Positions 37,189-48,971 of a stretch of 64,000 nucleotides of DNA are shown piece by piece. The notes under the pieces were generated by a model that had not been told where the DNA came from, made no database searches, and worked only from the letters and a program-made list of their open reading frames with translations. A program made the translations under genes and the position numbers. The stretch is from Rhizophagus irregularis (Eukaryota > Glomeromycota > Glomeromycetes > Glomerales > Glomeraceae): NCBI RefSeq assembly GCF_026210795.1, contig NC_089455.1:2232001-2296000 (forward strand), in the 5' to 3' direction. Numbering within the stretch: the stretch's first letter is position 1; the number at the start of each line of letters is the position of its first letter.

Positions 37189-40100
37189 ATGACCCAGCCG
37201 CCAACGAAGTACTCCGTTGAATTGCCTGATACTAGAAAGTCTGGCCAAACTGGAATATACAGAAATGCTCTTAACCCGGATAATTTAACTGTTACGATAA
37301 GGTTTGTAATACCTTTACTTACCTTTATTATTTGCATTATTCTTAATTTGCAGAGTGGTTTTATCGATTAATTTAATAGAAAAGAAGTAACAACGCTATA
37401 TGAGAATTTCCAATACTGTATGTAACAATCAATAATGTGCTTTTGTTTAAAAGGTTTATTTAAAGACTAAATCTTTATTTATGTTATTTATTAGCTCTTA
37501 ACGTTTCGAAAGACAGAAATTGTATTGGTTATCGTTCTTATAATAAATCGACGGGACAATATGGGTCATATTTATGGCAATCTTATAAGCAAATTGCTGA
37601 ACGCATAGATAATTTTGGATCAGGGCTTTTGTATTTAAATGAAAATGTATGTTCAATCATTTTATGAGCATTCAATTGTATACTTATCGAAAATTTTCCT
37701 ATAGACGGATAAGAATCTTAAAAATAAGAAGAATCCTAAGAATTTCAAGGATAAGCAATGGACAGTGGGAATTTATGCTAATAATAGACCTGGTACGAAT
37801 TAATTAATTTTTTGTTTTTATCTTATGTATTGTCACTCACTATTAAACTTATGAAATAATCCAGAATGGTTTATTACTGATCAGGTAATTTAAATTATGT
37901 GAAAATTTTTGAAGATCAATATATAACATTGATTTTATCTTATTAGGCCAATTGCGCTTATAATCTTATCACCGTTGCATTGTATGATACTTTGGGACCA
38001 GGTAATAAAACAAGAAATGATCAAAAAAATCAATATTCTATTAATTAAATTATTTTATGATACCTTAGAAACTGTGGAATATGTTATAAATCATGCTGAG
38101 ATTCCAATTGTTGTTACTGGTGCCAATCGAATTCCCGGATTAATTCAATTGGCTCCGAAGGTTCCAAATTTAAAAGTTATTATTTCAATGGATGAGTTAG
38201 AAGATGATTCTCCTGTACCTTTTGGGAGTACTACTACCGGAAAAGTATTAAAAGCTTGGGCGGAAGACAAGGGAATTGTATTGTTGAGTTTTAGTGAGGT
38301 AGAAAAGCTGGGAAAGCAATATCCCCGAAAGCATAATCCCCCTTCTCCAAAAGATCTCTCTTGTATTTGTTATACTTCTGGTACAACTGGAGTTCCAAAA
38401 GGTGTTATGCTTACACACAGGAATTTTGTAGCAGCAATTTCTTCAACATGCCAGCTTTGGGACGGAAATCAAGATGATGTATGTTATTTATATTATTTGA
38501 TCGTCTTTTATTATTATATTCATTAAAAAGAAAATATTTCTATCAATTACGAAGGTTCTTATATCGTATTTGCCGGTTAGTAATTAATTGCTTTATTAAT
38601 AATTAAGTTTTTTAAAGAAAAAATTCTTTGGCTAACCTTATTAATTGGAGTTTAATTTAATAGCTGGCTCATATTTTTGGTCGTATATTGGAATCAATGG
38701 CAATTTCATTTGGTTGCAGTATCGGATATTACCATGGAGACGTTCTTACGCTTATTGACGATGTTGCCGAACTTAGACCTACATTATTCCCATCGGTTCC
38801 AAGATTGCTTACACGTATTCATGCTAAGCTTCAACAAGCTACGGTTAACGCTCCAGGAATTAAGGGAGCATTATCAAGGAGAGCAGTGGCTGCTAAACTT
38901 GAAAAATTGGAGACGGGACAAGGATACACACATCCCCTATGGGACCGAATTATATTTAACAAGATTAAACAAATATTAGGGGGTCGTGTACGTGTGATGA
39001 TAACAGGTTCTGCCCCTTTAGATCCTGAAGTATTGCAATTTTTAAGAATAGCCTTTTCAACCGAAATTGTAGAGGGTATGTTGAAATAAGAATTATATAA
39101 GATTTGTATAAAATATAATAGTAACCTATTGTTTCATTAGGTTATGGGCAGACTGAAGGTGTTGCAACTGCGACAGTTGGTCTTCGAGGCGAAAACAAAG
39201 CCGGTCATGTTGGAGGGCCACACTTATGGTAGTGTTCTTAATTTGTGTTTATTTACATTACAATAATTATTTAATATTATTACTTTAAATTTTAGTTGTG
39301 AAATGAAACTTGTGGATGTACCTGAAATGAATTATTTATCAACTGATAAACCATATCCTCGTGGTGAACTATGTTATCGTGGACCACATTGTTTTATTGG
39401 TTATTACAAAGATGAAGAAAAAACAAAAGAAGCCATTGATTCTGAAGGATGGGTTCATACTGGTGATATCGCTTATGTTGATGAGCGTGGTAAGTGGTTT
39501 TCACGTGAATTTACTAATCTCATAGTTCATATGTATAATTAATTTTTAATTTATCAAGGCGCATGGACTATAGTTGATCGCAAAAAAAACATATTCAAGC
39601 TTTCTCAAGGAGAATATGTTGCCCCTGAAAAAGTAATAACTTTTATAACAATGTTTTTAAATCTATCTGTAAATATTAAATTTGTGTGTTTTTTTTGTAG
39701 ATCGAAAACGTTTATATTAATTCTCCTTTGATAGTACAAATATATGTACATGGAGATTCTCTTCGTAATTATCTTGTAGCAGTTGTTGTACCAGATCCCG
39801 AAACTTTTGTACCTTGGGCCAACGTGTTAGTTAAAAAAAATGTTTCATTGGGAGATGAAAAAGGAATGGAGAGTTTAATTAATGATCCGGAAGTTCGTAA
39901 AGAATTTTTAAAAGAAATGGATAAAGTTGGACAAAATGCCAAACTCAGAGGGTAAGTTGATGTTATACTTTATAATTTTTGTTAAATTCGATAATTATTA
40001 AATAATTTATTTTTATTTTATTTAATTAGATTTGAATTTGTAAAAGCTATTCATCTTACGAATGTACCATTCTCTGTTGAAAATAATCTTCTCACTCCTA

Positions 40101-40264
40101 CGTATGTATTATTTATTTATGATTGATAAAAAAACTATCTGAGATACTTATTAATTATGAATTTCAGGTTAAAACTTAAACGTCATGAAGCTCGACAAAC
40201 TTTCCATAAAGTGACTGATAAGTTATATTCCGAGATTGAATCTAGTGTTAAAGCAAAATTGTAA
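37189..40264 (+). CDS. Long-chain acyl-CoA synthetase with C-terminal AKL peroxisomal signal
   Basis: I read fifteen exons: 37189-37301, 37380-37417, 37495-37646, 37705-37792, 37865-37884, 37947-38001, 38069-38478, 38555-38575, 38664-39075, 39141-39228, 39296-39489, 39559-39632, 39701-39951, 40030-40101, 40168-40264. They give 694 residues in frame, including 20- and 21-nt micro-exons. The AMP-binding P-loop [16 protein letters not shown] is at about 255-270. Other motifs are [30 protein letters not shown], and the FACS signature [12 protein letters not shown] plus [20 protein letters not shown] near 517-560. It activates fatty acids to acyl-CoA with ATP. The protein ends VKAKL, a PTS1-type tripeptide AKL, so a peroxisomal location (beta-oxidation supply) is predicted. 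AM fungi depend on host-derived fatty acids, but a specific role in that is only inference. Confidence 0.95.
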
Positions 40265-42391
40265 AAGATGATTTTCCATGTCAACTGAAAAGGACATTGA
40301 TGATTTTTAAGAATATTTATTTTTCTATTATTTATTTATTTGGAGACTTTTGTTATTAAATTTAAATAAACATAATTTCTATTTCATGCAAACCCTAAAG
40401 CCTGGTCTTTTTGTTATATAATATTACGTAATTAGTAAATCATTCCAATTTCAATACGCACTCCAAAGTTTCATTTGCGATTTAAGCCGTAAGTACACTT
40501 ACTTTACATTTTTACATTTTCATTTACAAACTTCGGCGAAAATAATAGCGGTTAGTTTTTTTTTAATGTCATGAATAAAACTTTATGAAATTTTTTTTTA
40601 TTTTCTGAAAGAACAAGAAATACATATTAATATTTGATACGGTCGACATCTGTGTCAATAAATTGTGCGCTTCGTACTATTAACTAACATTCTTTAGTAT
40701 AATTTTTTTTTAATATTTTCTCAATTTTCTTGCCATCCAGAGGTCAGATTGAGACAAAATTACTAATCCAATAGTTGTATTGTCATAATGGCAGTATTAT
40801 AAATTTGGCCAGAATTTATTGCCAAAAAGGATATAAAATGATAATTTATCTTATAATTCCAGCTAGAATTAGATTAGGTTAAATGATCGAAAATTTTACA
40901 CCCAATTCTCCCATTAATGCTATTAATGTATATTAGAGTGTACTTAATTTCCGTAAATTCCAGTTATTAAAACTTATAATCAAAGAAATACTGTACACAA
41001 GGTCATACATATATCAGTATAATACTGTCTGTAATAATAATATTCTGGCTAAACCAATATATAAACCGATTTAAAAATAAATTTAAATTATACTCATGTA
41101 TGGTACATGGTCAAAATCAACCTAATTTACGGGTCTTTTAAAATGAACCCAGCTAAAAATATAACGCGCTCTTTAATATGTTTCATTATAATAATATCCT
41201 ACAAATTGTAGTGATTCTAATAAAGATTTATCTGTACCAATCATAATTCAATGATAAAATAAATGCTTTTAGCCTTATTAGACATTAATTTAATAAATCG
41301 TTTATTTATTTTGAATCTTATATACTATATGTAGTATCATAAAAAAAAAAGATATCAGATATATATAAGGGAAGAAATTAAAGGGAGATATTTAAAACAG
41401 GCTTGTATTTTCAGTCGACTATTTCCCACAACTATGGCAAGTTTTATTAAAAACTCGTTCTAAACATTTAACTTTCCCACATTTAGAGCAATATCTATTA
41501 ATTCAGATGAGGAAACCAACCTAGGAGGAAATTTTCTACTACTAGAAGAGTGAGTAATTAATCTTTTTAACATTAGTATTGTCTTAAGTCCATTGTATTG
41601 ATATGTAAAGTGTAAACTTATTTTAGTTAGAAAATATTGAAACAAATTGTTACATTTGATAATAATTTCGAAATAATTTTGGTTTCATTTGAGGCCTCTT
41701 TGCTTTAATTAGATGGAATAAGATCCCATATTTGATATTTGATTTGAATTTATAAATGATTGCCATTTGGAGTAAATATACAATTTTAGAGCTTCATTTG
41801 TAAAAATTTTTATGGTAAAATATAATAGTCCTTGAAAACAAAGAAAAAATTTGCGCGACTAAACTATACGAAAAAAAGCTTGATTACAGATGATCCAAAC
41901 GAAAGAATATTTTAATACGGAATTGCGGATTTGTCGGATTTCGGACGGACAAGTTTTTTTTTTATTTAAAGAAAAACAAAAAATTAAAATGATCGCTATA
42001 ACTTAATTAGAGATTTAGTTACAAATATATCCAAATCAGGCGTTTGATTTAAAAAAGTTTAGTAACACACGCATCTTTTTTTTATTGTTTTATGCGTTAC
42101 ACACAATTTTGTGTGACTTTTGATCGTTTCTATTTGTAACACTACAGAAAGTTGATAAACAAACATTGCAAGATAAATTAATTAAACAAATGGTTTTCCA
42201 ATAAAAAATCTGTTACCGAAATACCGAAAACGCCAAGTATCACTATTTTACGGAGTTCTATATCCTGATAATTTTCCATATTCCATGAGATAACAATTAA
42301 ACAGTTTCATGTTTTTTCTCATTTAAATACCAATGAACTGTTATCATAATTTAAGTTATTCAACTTGATATTTGCAAAGATTTTAAGCGTA
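40265..42391. other. 2.1-kb intergenic region
   Basis: AT-rich. It contains one weak inverted-repeat pair (TTTGGCCAGAATTTATT at 40804-40820 against the complement of AATAATATTCTGGCTAAA at 41036-41053) that could be a degraded short transposon. A 61-codon open frame at 41460-41645 is not convincing. I see nothing else. Confidence 0.4.
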
Positions 42392-45153
42392 ATGATGTCT
42401 AGACTACGACGTGTTAATTTATTTTTTTATGTTATAATTCTCTTGTCGTTCTACGCGATACAAGTTTTATCAAATCCAATAAGTGAGAAACCTACACCGA
42501 CGCTACAAAAAAGACAAGAAGTCATTACATCTACTACTTTTGTCACGACTACCGATGATGCAAAAGTAGTTACAATCACAACGTATGGACCACAATCAAT
42601 GAAAACATTTTCACCGTCAAAACCCAAGAACTGTATTGGACTGGTGAAATTTACAAACATTCAACTCGTTATCATGAAAAATACCAAATTAATAAATTTT
42701 ATTGTCAAAGGAAAAACCTCAATGAATGACTTAAATAGTGCTACTGGTAATCTTTTATAATTTTTTATGTAACTTTTAATCGATTAAAATTTTTAATATT
42801 GAAAATATGATATTAAATACGATGCTCTAGTGAAAACATCTATTTATTGGGATAACAAACACACTGCAGAAAGTATTAGTCCATGTCCAATGAATAATAC
42901 ATGTGAAATTCAATACGAACAATCAACCATTATTTTCAACTACACCACTTCGTTGCCTGAAGAATTTTTAGGTATATTATCTTAATCCATATAACTTTTT
43001 ACGTTTAAGTTTATTTATCGAAATTAACGATTTGTAAATATAGATAGTGAACTTTCGGGACGTAACGCTTATTTGACATTATCCGTAGTAGATGAGAATG
43101 GTAAAGTCCTAGGATGTGTTACCACCTCTTGTAACGGTATAGTTACAGATTTGATTCCATATTTATTCAATATTCCGTTAATTTGCGGATCGGTTGCTGC
43201 GGTGTTCTGTATTGCGGCGAAAAACCGCAAGAAAGAACATGATGAATGTGAGAAAAAACATGACGAACAACATGACGGACACGACAGTCATGATAGAGAT
43301 GAAATACATAAAAAACATGACGGACACGACAGTCATGATAGAGATGAAATACATAAAAAACATGACGGACACGACAGTCATGATAGAGATGAGATACATA
43401 AAAATCACGAAAATCATTCCACTCAGAGAACTCATCCAAGCTCACAAGGTGAACTAGATCCTGAAAACCCACAAAGTACACCATATTCTGATCCTAATGG
43501 AAATTTGCAACCAACCTCACAAAGTACACCATATTCTGATCCCAGCGGGAACTTGCAGCCAACTTCTAGTGGGAATAAGGTATGTACTAAGAATATTATA
43601 CTGCATGTCTCACATTCTCTAACCGAGATCTTGTTGTCCCATCACATTTTGCATTTATCCATAAAATCCTGTAATTTAAAGTTTCCTACTGGGGCATCGT
43701 ATGATCCTACAAAATCTACAACTCCAGCACATACACCAATTACACAACATCCACCATCTTCGAATAATCCTCCATCCATATATGATATTATTCGGGTTGC
43801 TCAGTTTTTCGTGACTACTGCTCTAATTTCTTTACCTGGTATTCCATATGGTTACCGGGATGTAATATCCAAGCTCGGTTGGGCAATAGGTTTGCCGAGC
43901 AATAATGTTTTTAATATCTCATATCTGTCTAATATTGCAGATGAGCAAGTAAGAGGGGGAATATGCCGTATGGTTAATTTCTGTTCAAATTTAATCAAAA
44001 GTCCCGTTGCATATAATAGTGACAGCACGTGCGCAGATATTGGTCAGCCCACTCCTTCTTCAAAAGAGACTGGACTTACATCTTTTGGAAAACTATTGGA
44101 TGCTCCAGATTATAATTTATTTTTCATTGCGTTTATTTCATTCTGTTTCACGTTAGGGGTCGCTCTTGTTATTGTATTGTTAATTTGGTTGTTTGCATGG
44201 TCGTGCAAAAAATTGCAGACAAGCTTATGGAAGAAATGGTCCTTCTTGAAAAAAGCAGTGGACAATCTTCACCTTTTGATACTTGGTAAGTCAAGATTTT
44301 CTAAACGCTTTACAATGTAGGAATAATAATATAAGCTGACTTATTTTATTCATTTCCATTCAAGGTGGATTCATACGTGCAGTAAGTGTTTAATAATGAA
44401 TCAATGTTTTCATATTAACTACACAAACTTTTTATAACCATATTTTATTTTCTTACTATCCAGCTGATACTATTTTACTATCCCATAACCCTTTTTGCCT
44501 TCTATCAATTGGCGCTTATCAAAGATTGTTGGCTATTTATTTTTCTTGCCGTAATTTGTGTGACATTCTTGTCATTAGGTGCAATGGCCTTTTGCGGTTA
44601 CAAAATCTTGCGACCATACTTTTTTGAAAATTGGGATGAATATAAAAAACCAACTTATACCATCTTTTATAGCTCGCTCTACTCTCAATATCATGAAGAA
44701 GAAGATAAAAGTTCAAATTGCGTTTGGTTCTTTGTTTTTACAACTACTTATGATTTTCTTCGAGCTATTATCATTGGATTGGGTCAACGAAGTGCAATTG
44801 CACAAATTATCGGTTTACTTGTCACGGAAGCGATTTTCTTTTTCTTAATAGTAAAATATAAACCGTATAAAAGTCGAATGATACAATGGTTGAAGACAGG
44901 TATATCGATTGTACAATTCGTAGTTGTTATTTTATTAATACCATTCTTTGGAAATACACCTCTTGTATATCGAATTGTAATTGATTATATTATGAAGTCG
45001 ATGCAATTCATTCTTACAATATTGATATTCTCTATTACAATCGTAACTTTGTATATTGTAATCCGAAATCTCATAAATGGAGATAAAGGAAGTAAAAATG
45101 ATGAAAAAGACGATGATGATGATAAACGCGAGATAATTGGAGATAAAAATTAA
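42392..45153 (+). CDS. TRP-like / Flc-family membrane protein
   Basis: Six exons (42392-42746, 42831-42971, 43044-43579, 43682-44285, 44365-44381, 44464-45153) encode 780 residues. A signal peptide covers residues 1-28 or so (LFFYVIILLSFYAIQVLSNP). A Cys-containing extracellular beta-type domain follows, like the ML-like TRP_N region (CPMNNTCEIQYE; SELSGRNAYLTLSV). Then come a transmembrane helix (PYLFNIPLICGSVAAVFCIA), a His/Asp-rich repeat linker and a Ser/Pro/Thr-rich linker. The C-terminal half has several membrane helices ending in the family block DFLRAIIIGLGQRSAIAQII, with the tail KYKPYKS. Fungal Flc/TRP-like proteins act in calcium handling, wall integrity and flavin carriage; the exact function is open. 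Exon 5 is only 17 nt. ATG 42392 was chosen because upstream in-frame codons give no ATG. Confidence 0.83.
43271..43405 (+). repeat. 45-bp coding tandem repeat, three copies
   Basis: Three head-to-tail copies of a 45-bp unit (43271-43315, 43316-43360, 43361-43405) encode HDGHDSHDRDEIHKK. Copies 1 and 2 are identical and copy 3 differs by two bases near its end, so expansion is recent. Just downstream a second, roughly 48-bp unit encoding QSTPYSDPNGNLQPTS is duplicated. Confidence 0.95.
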
Positions 45154-46272
45154 TTAATTGATTATAAAATATTTGACATTTATCATTAGCGATTGTATTT
45201 AATTATATAAATATTTTTATTTTTGTTAATTAATTATGTATAATAAATAAATATATTTATTCTTAAAGAAAATAATTTAAATAGCTTAAATTCATATTCT
45301 TGCACACTCATTGGACTCTCTAATACTACATATTAAAATTTATGAATTCTTTGATGATAAATAGAATTCTAGCATAATTTAATACATTCTAAAAGAATAT
45401 TATTTCTTTTATATTCAGGAATAAAACATTCACAAATACTCTGCAAAATTCATTCACTCTTTTGATAAGATTTATTGCATTTTGATACATGTAACATACA
45501 GTCGTTTGAAAATTCTAATTTAAAATTGTCATCGATCAGCAATTACACGAACAATGTCTTAATGCCGGCCAAGATATATTAATCTTGAATTCTTAATATT
45601 ATTTTATTTATACGAAGTCGTTTAAAGAAACAAGAACCTCTAAACAGGGATCGTCACCAATATCGGCACGACTAATTACGCTGGAGTCATGTTCACATCT
45701 CACTAAAAACTTTTAAAATTCAATCAACGGTCAACTCTGTTGACACAACTCATTGATGAATCGTTTATTCTCTTCTCTTCTTTAAACAATTTATGTATCA
45801 GTTTTCGTCTTTTAATCTTTTTAATTTTTATCATATGATTTTGGAAGCTTCGTTTCTTTTTATTAGCCTCTGATAGTCTGATATCGATTTACATACGTTT
45901 TAAATTTTAAGAATAAAATCTTATTAAGGGAGAAAAATGAGAATCGAGAAATATGAATTTCAACGTGGACGAACGATGGATTATTATTGATTTTAAATTT
46001 AATATAAAAATATTTATCGTTTAAATAATTAAAAAAAAATTTAAAATTTTGCGATTACACAATTATATATTCTTGAATCTGTAATAGGAAGCTTTTAAGC
46101 AAAGCAAGATAATGTATTTATCTAATATTTTTTTACATTACAAATGAATTTATCTTGTCTAATTCATAGTATAATAATAAATATTCAAAAAAAAAGTCTC
46201 GCAAAAAAATTCTTTGGTCGTCATAATTTTAAACTATAACCTATATATATACATATATATAATATCCATAAA
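45154..46272. other. Convergent 3' region
   Basis: 1.1 kb of AT-rich spacer between the TRP-like and F-box genes. I see no coding or RNA feature. Confidence 0.4.
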
Positions 46273-48180
46273 CTAAATTATATCATCAAAAGTGACAGTA
46301 ACGTAACAAACAGTCATTCCATATCCATGATTATGTGAATCAACATGAAAGTCTTTTACCCTGATCCCCTTTTCTTTAGCATAAGCATCAATAGCTGCCC
46401 TATGCTCATCACTACTGAAATAACAATGTAAAGACATAAATTTAAGTTTGGCATTACAATCCTTTAAGAAATTTTTCAAAGGACCTCCAGAAAAAGCCCA
46501 TCTGGATAAATCTAAATGTTTAAGGCTTTCTGGAATTAAAGTACCAATTTGAGGTAACATATCATCAACGTGAAACAAATTACTCCAGTAAGCTCCACAA
46601 ATAACTAAATTTTCAAGTTTTTTACAACATTCTAATAATTTTATTAGCTCCTCAAATCGGTCATCGCTACTTACATTTCCTGAAAATGTAATTAAATTTG
46701 GACAATTAATAGCTATGGTTTCAATTATTCCGGGATAATAATGCAATTCTAAATTTAATCTTATTTCTTGAAGATGTACACTTGTATTACGAATCAAACT
46801 CGCCAATTCCAAAGATGGCGGATCGATTTCTTCATCTTGATCATCCTCATAAGTATGTATATCATTAATTTCAATTGACTTAAGGCGAGGAAAATTTGCA
46901 TTCTCCAACGCTCTCATGTGATGACTAGTAAGCTGACATTCCGAAATCTTCAATCTTTCCAAATTTTTACAAGTTGCTAAAGCTTCAAATGCCTCATGAT
47001 CTCTGGTATAAGCCTTCATCAATTGAACACAAATGAGGTTCTCACTTTGACTTGCGAAGGACCATAAAATTGGTGAAGAATCTTCACCCCCACTGCACCA
47101 AGTAAATATTTCTAACCCATTTTGAGCGCTAATAAGACCCGCTAAAGAGTGAGATGCACTACGGTATGTATCCCAAACTACGAGAGAACGAATATTCTTA
47201 CAGTATGTAGCCATCGTATTAAATATCTCACCTTTATCGAACTCTCCATTTAAAACAAATTCTGTAATATTTGATAAACACTCGGTCGCTCCAGGAAAAC
47301 AAGGTAAAGAAATGTAATCTCGTGAAGCAATTGATAAATTTCTTGTCCATCCTCGAGTATCCAAAATTAGTTTCTCAAAATTACTGCAATTATTCATTAA
47401 ATATAAACAAATTTTTTTGGCGATCATTAATTTTTTGCTTTCTGTAGAATTATCAAACGGTATCTCAATGCTCTCTAAATCATTATAATATTCTGGATCA
47501 CTCCATAATCCATCCATTTCTTCCTCATAATAATCTTCTTGGTCATAGTCATCAAAATCACCATCATCATATTCAATAGGGACATCCTCTGAATCATCAT
47601 CATCATCATCATCATAATCATCTTGTTCGTCGTCGATAATCGAATTATCCAATTCACGTGATCCCCAATTATCGTCAACGAGTTCCTGAACATTCTCTAT
47701 AAATACTTCGGATTCTTTAAATGATAATCTCGCCAAATCAATATCAATATCCTCACTTTTAGTTTCAAAAATTTTATTTACAGACACCCATTCTGAAATA
47801 GTTTCATACAATTTTTTATAATCAAGCTCTTTCAAGTACGATGCGTAATTGAAGATTGTTGATCGTTTATAAACACATCGTTTAATATTCTGCATTTCAG
47901 GAATATCCAGAAAATCATCTGGTAAATATGAAAGATAAATTGGAATTATCTTTTCAAGTGATAATTGCTCTCTACTTTGTGAAAGCGTAAACGGTTTTTT
48001 CCAAAGAATTGGAACTGTATTTTTACACCAAGTTCTATTTAATAATAAGATTGAATGTAATGTTTGAATATCATCATCTTCAATAAATGAAAGAATGTAT
48101 CGAAGACATTCTGTTGGAAGGTATGGAATAGTATTGTCAAGCACCGCTTTAGATGAAGATTCTGAAATTGTTTGATCCAT
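46273..48180 (-). CDS. F-box protein with acidic insert and leucine-rich C-terminal half
   Basis: A single exon encodes 635 residues. The F-box is at about 18-65 (YLPTECLRYILSFIEDDDIQ, then LLLNRTWCKNTVPILWKKPF). It would dock on Skp1 of an SCF ubiquitin ligase. An unusual strongly acidic block lies at about 180-228 (runs of Asp and Glu with Tyr). The rest reads as irregular leucine-rich repeats (LERLKISECQLTSHHMRALE; FPRLKSIEINDI; LKHLDLSRWAF) that could select a substrate. F-box genes of this intronless kind are numerous in Glomeromycotina genomes. No target can be named. Confidence 0.9.
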   Translation of the reverse strand: MDQTISESSSKAVLDNTIPYLPTECLRYILSFIEDDDIQTLHSILLLNRTWCKNTVPILWKKPFTLSQSREQLSLEKIIPIYLSYLPDDFLDIPEMQNIKRCVYKRSTIFNYASYLKELDYKKLYETISEWVSVNKIFETKSEDIDIDLARLSFKESEVFIENVQELVDDNWGSRELDNSIIDDEQDDYDDDDDDDSEDVPIEYDDGDFDDYDQEDYYEEEMDGLWSDPEYYNDLESIEIPFDNSTESKKLMIAKKICLYLMNNCSNFEKLILDTRGWTRNLSIASRDYISLPCFPGATECLSNITEFVLNGEFDKGEIFNTMATYCKNIRSLVVWDTYRSASHSLAGLISAQNGLEIFTWCSGGEDSSPILWSFASQSENLICVQLMKAYTRDHEAFEALATCKNLERLKISECQLTSHHMRALENANFPRLKSIEINDIHTYEDDQDEEIDPPSLELASLIRNTSVHLQEIRLNLELHYYPGIIETIAINCPNLITFSGNVSSDDRFEELIKLLECCKKLENLVICGAYWSNLFHVDDMLPQIGTLIPESLKHLDLSRWAFSGGPLKNFLKDCNAKLKFMSLHCYFSSDEHRAAIDAYAKEKGIRVKDFHVDSHNHGYGMTVCYVTVTFDDII

Positions 48181-48971
48181 TTAAAGAAATTTTTACAGAA
48201 AAAAAGAGAGGAACAAAAATTGTTACATTTATAAGCAAATTTTCACATAAATGTTTCACAAGTTTGCATATGATCAGTGATAGACATGTATTGTGGCGAG
48301 TGCAAAAACGAGACTAGTTAGACTAGTTCAAACTTGATTGCCGGGTTATTACATGGCTGATTTCATCGGAAAAATCCACTGATTAGACAATCAGTACAGC
48401 TAGTACAGCTTTTCACATGGTTTATACATTTTATTTATTCGCCCTCTTGCGTGATTTTGCAACATGAAATAATATCGATTTATATTATTCTTCAGTATTG
48501 TCAATTACGGTCTTCCATCTAAAAGTTATGGAGGAAAATAATCAGTCATACAAATTATACGAGAAGAAAAAAGAGAAAATATTAACAATTCAAGTATAAT
48601 AACCAATAAAACAATTAGGTTCAAAAGAGTCATTAATATTTTCCAACACATTCTTCTCAAATAGTATAACAATTTATACATATAATTTGTGCGTTATTGA
48701 CTTCTCGAAGAGAAATGAAAGGAGGATATGGTGACTAAATCGGGTGTGATTGATGCCAACAGAATCCTTCGTTTCATGTGACAACAGAAATTATTGCTCG
48801 AGGATTGATCAGCATTAAACAGATATATACAAAGATGCAGCTTATAAGAGGTATATAAACAAATTAGTTGATTTTACATTTACTATTTACTTTTCAAAAC
48901 TTTTATAAACTTGACTTAATACCAATTTGTTTCAAACGGAATTATTTTAGATTAATATCAGAATATCAAAA
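48181..48971. other. Divergent promoter region
   Basis: 791 bp lies between the F-box and small membrane-protein starts. Short local duplications are visible (ACTAGTTAGACTAGTT near 48310; CAGTACAGCTAGTACAGC near 48391). No gene was seen. Confidence 0.4.

Noticed and set aside
41460-41645. Minus-strand 61-codon open frame
   Set aside because: Isolated in AT-rich DNA and without recognisable features.
43167-43484. Antisense repeats over the TRP-like gene, resembling a short CRISPR-like array
   Set aside because: Units are contiguous with no spacers and lie in frame in a membrane-protein gene; a protein repeat, not CRISPR.
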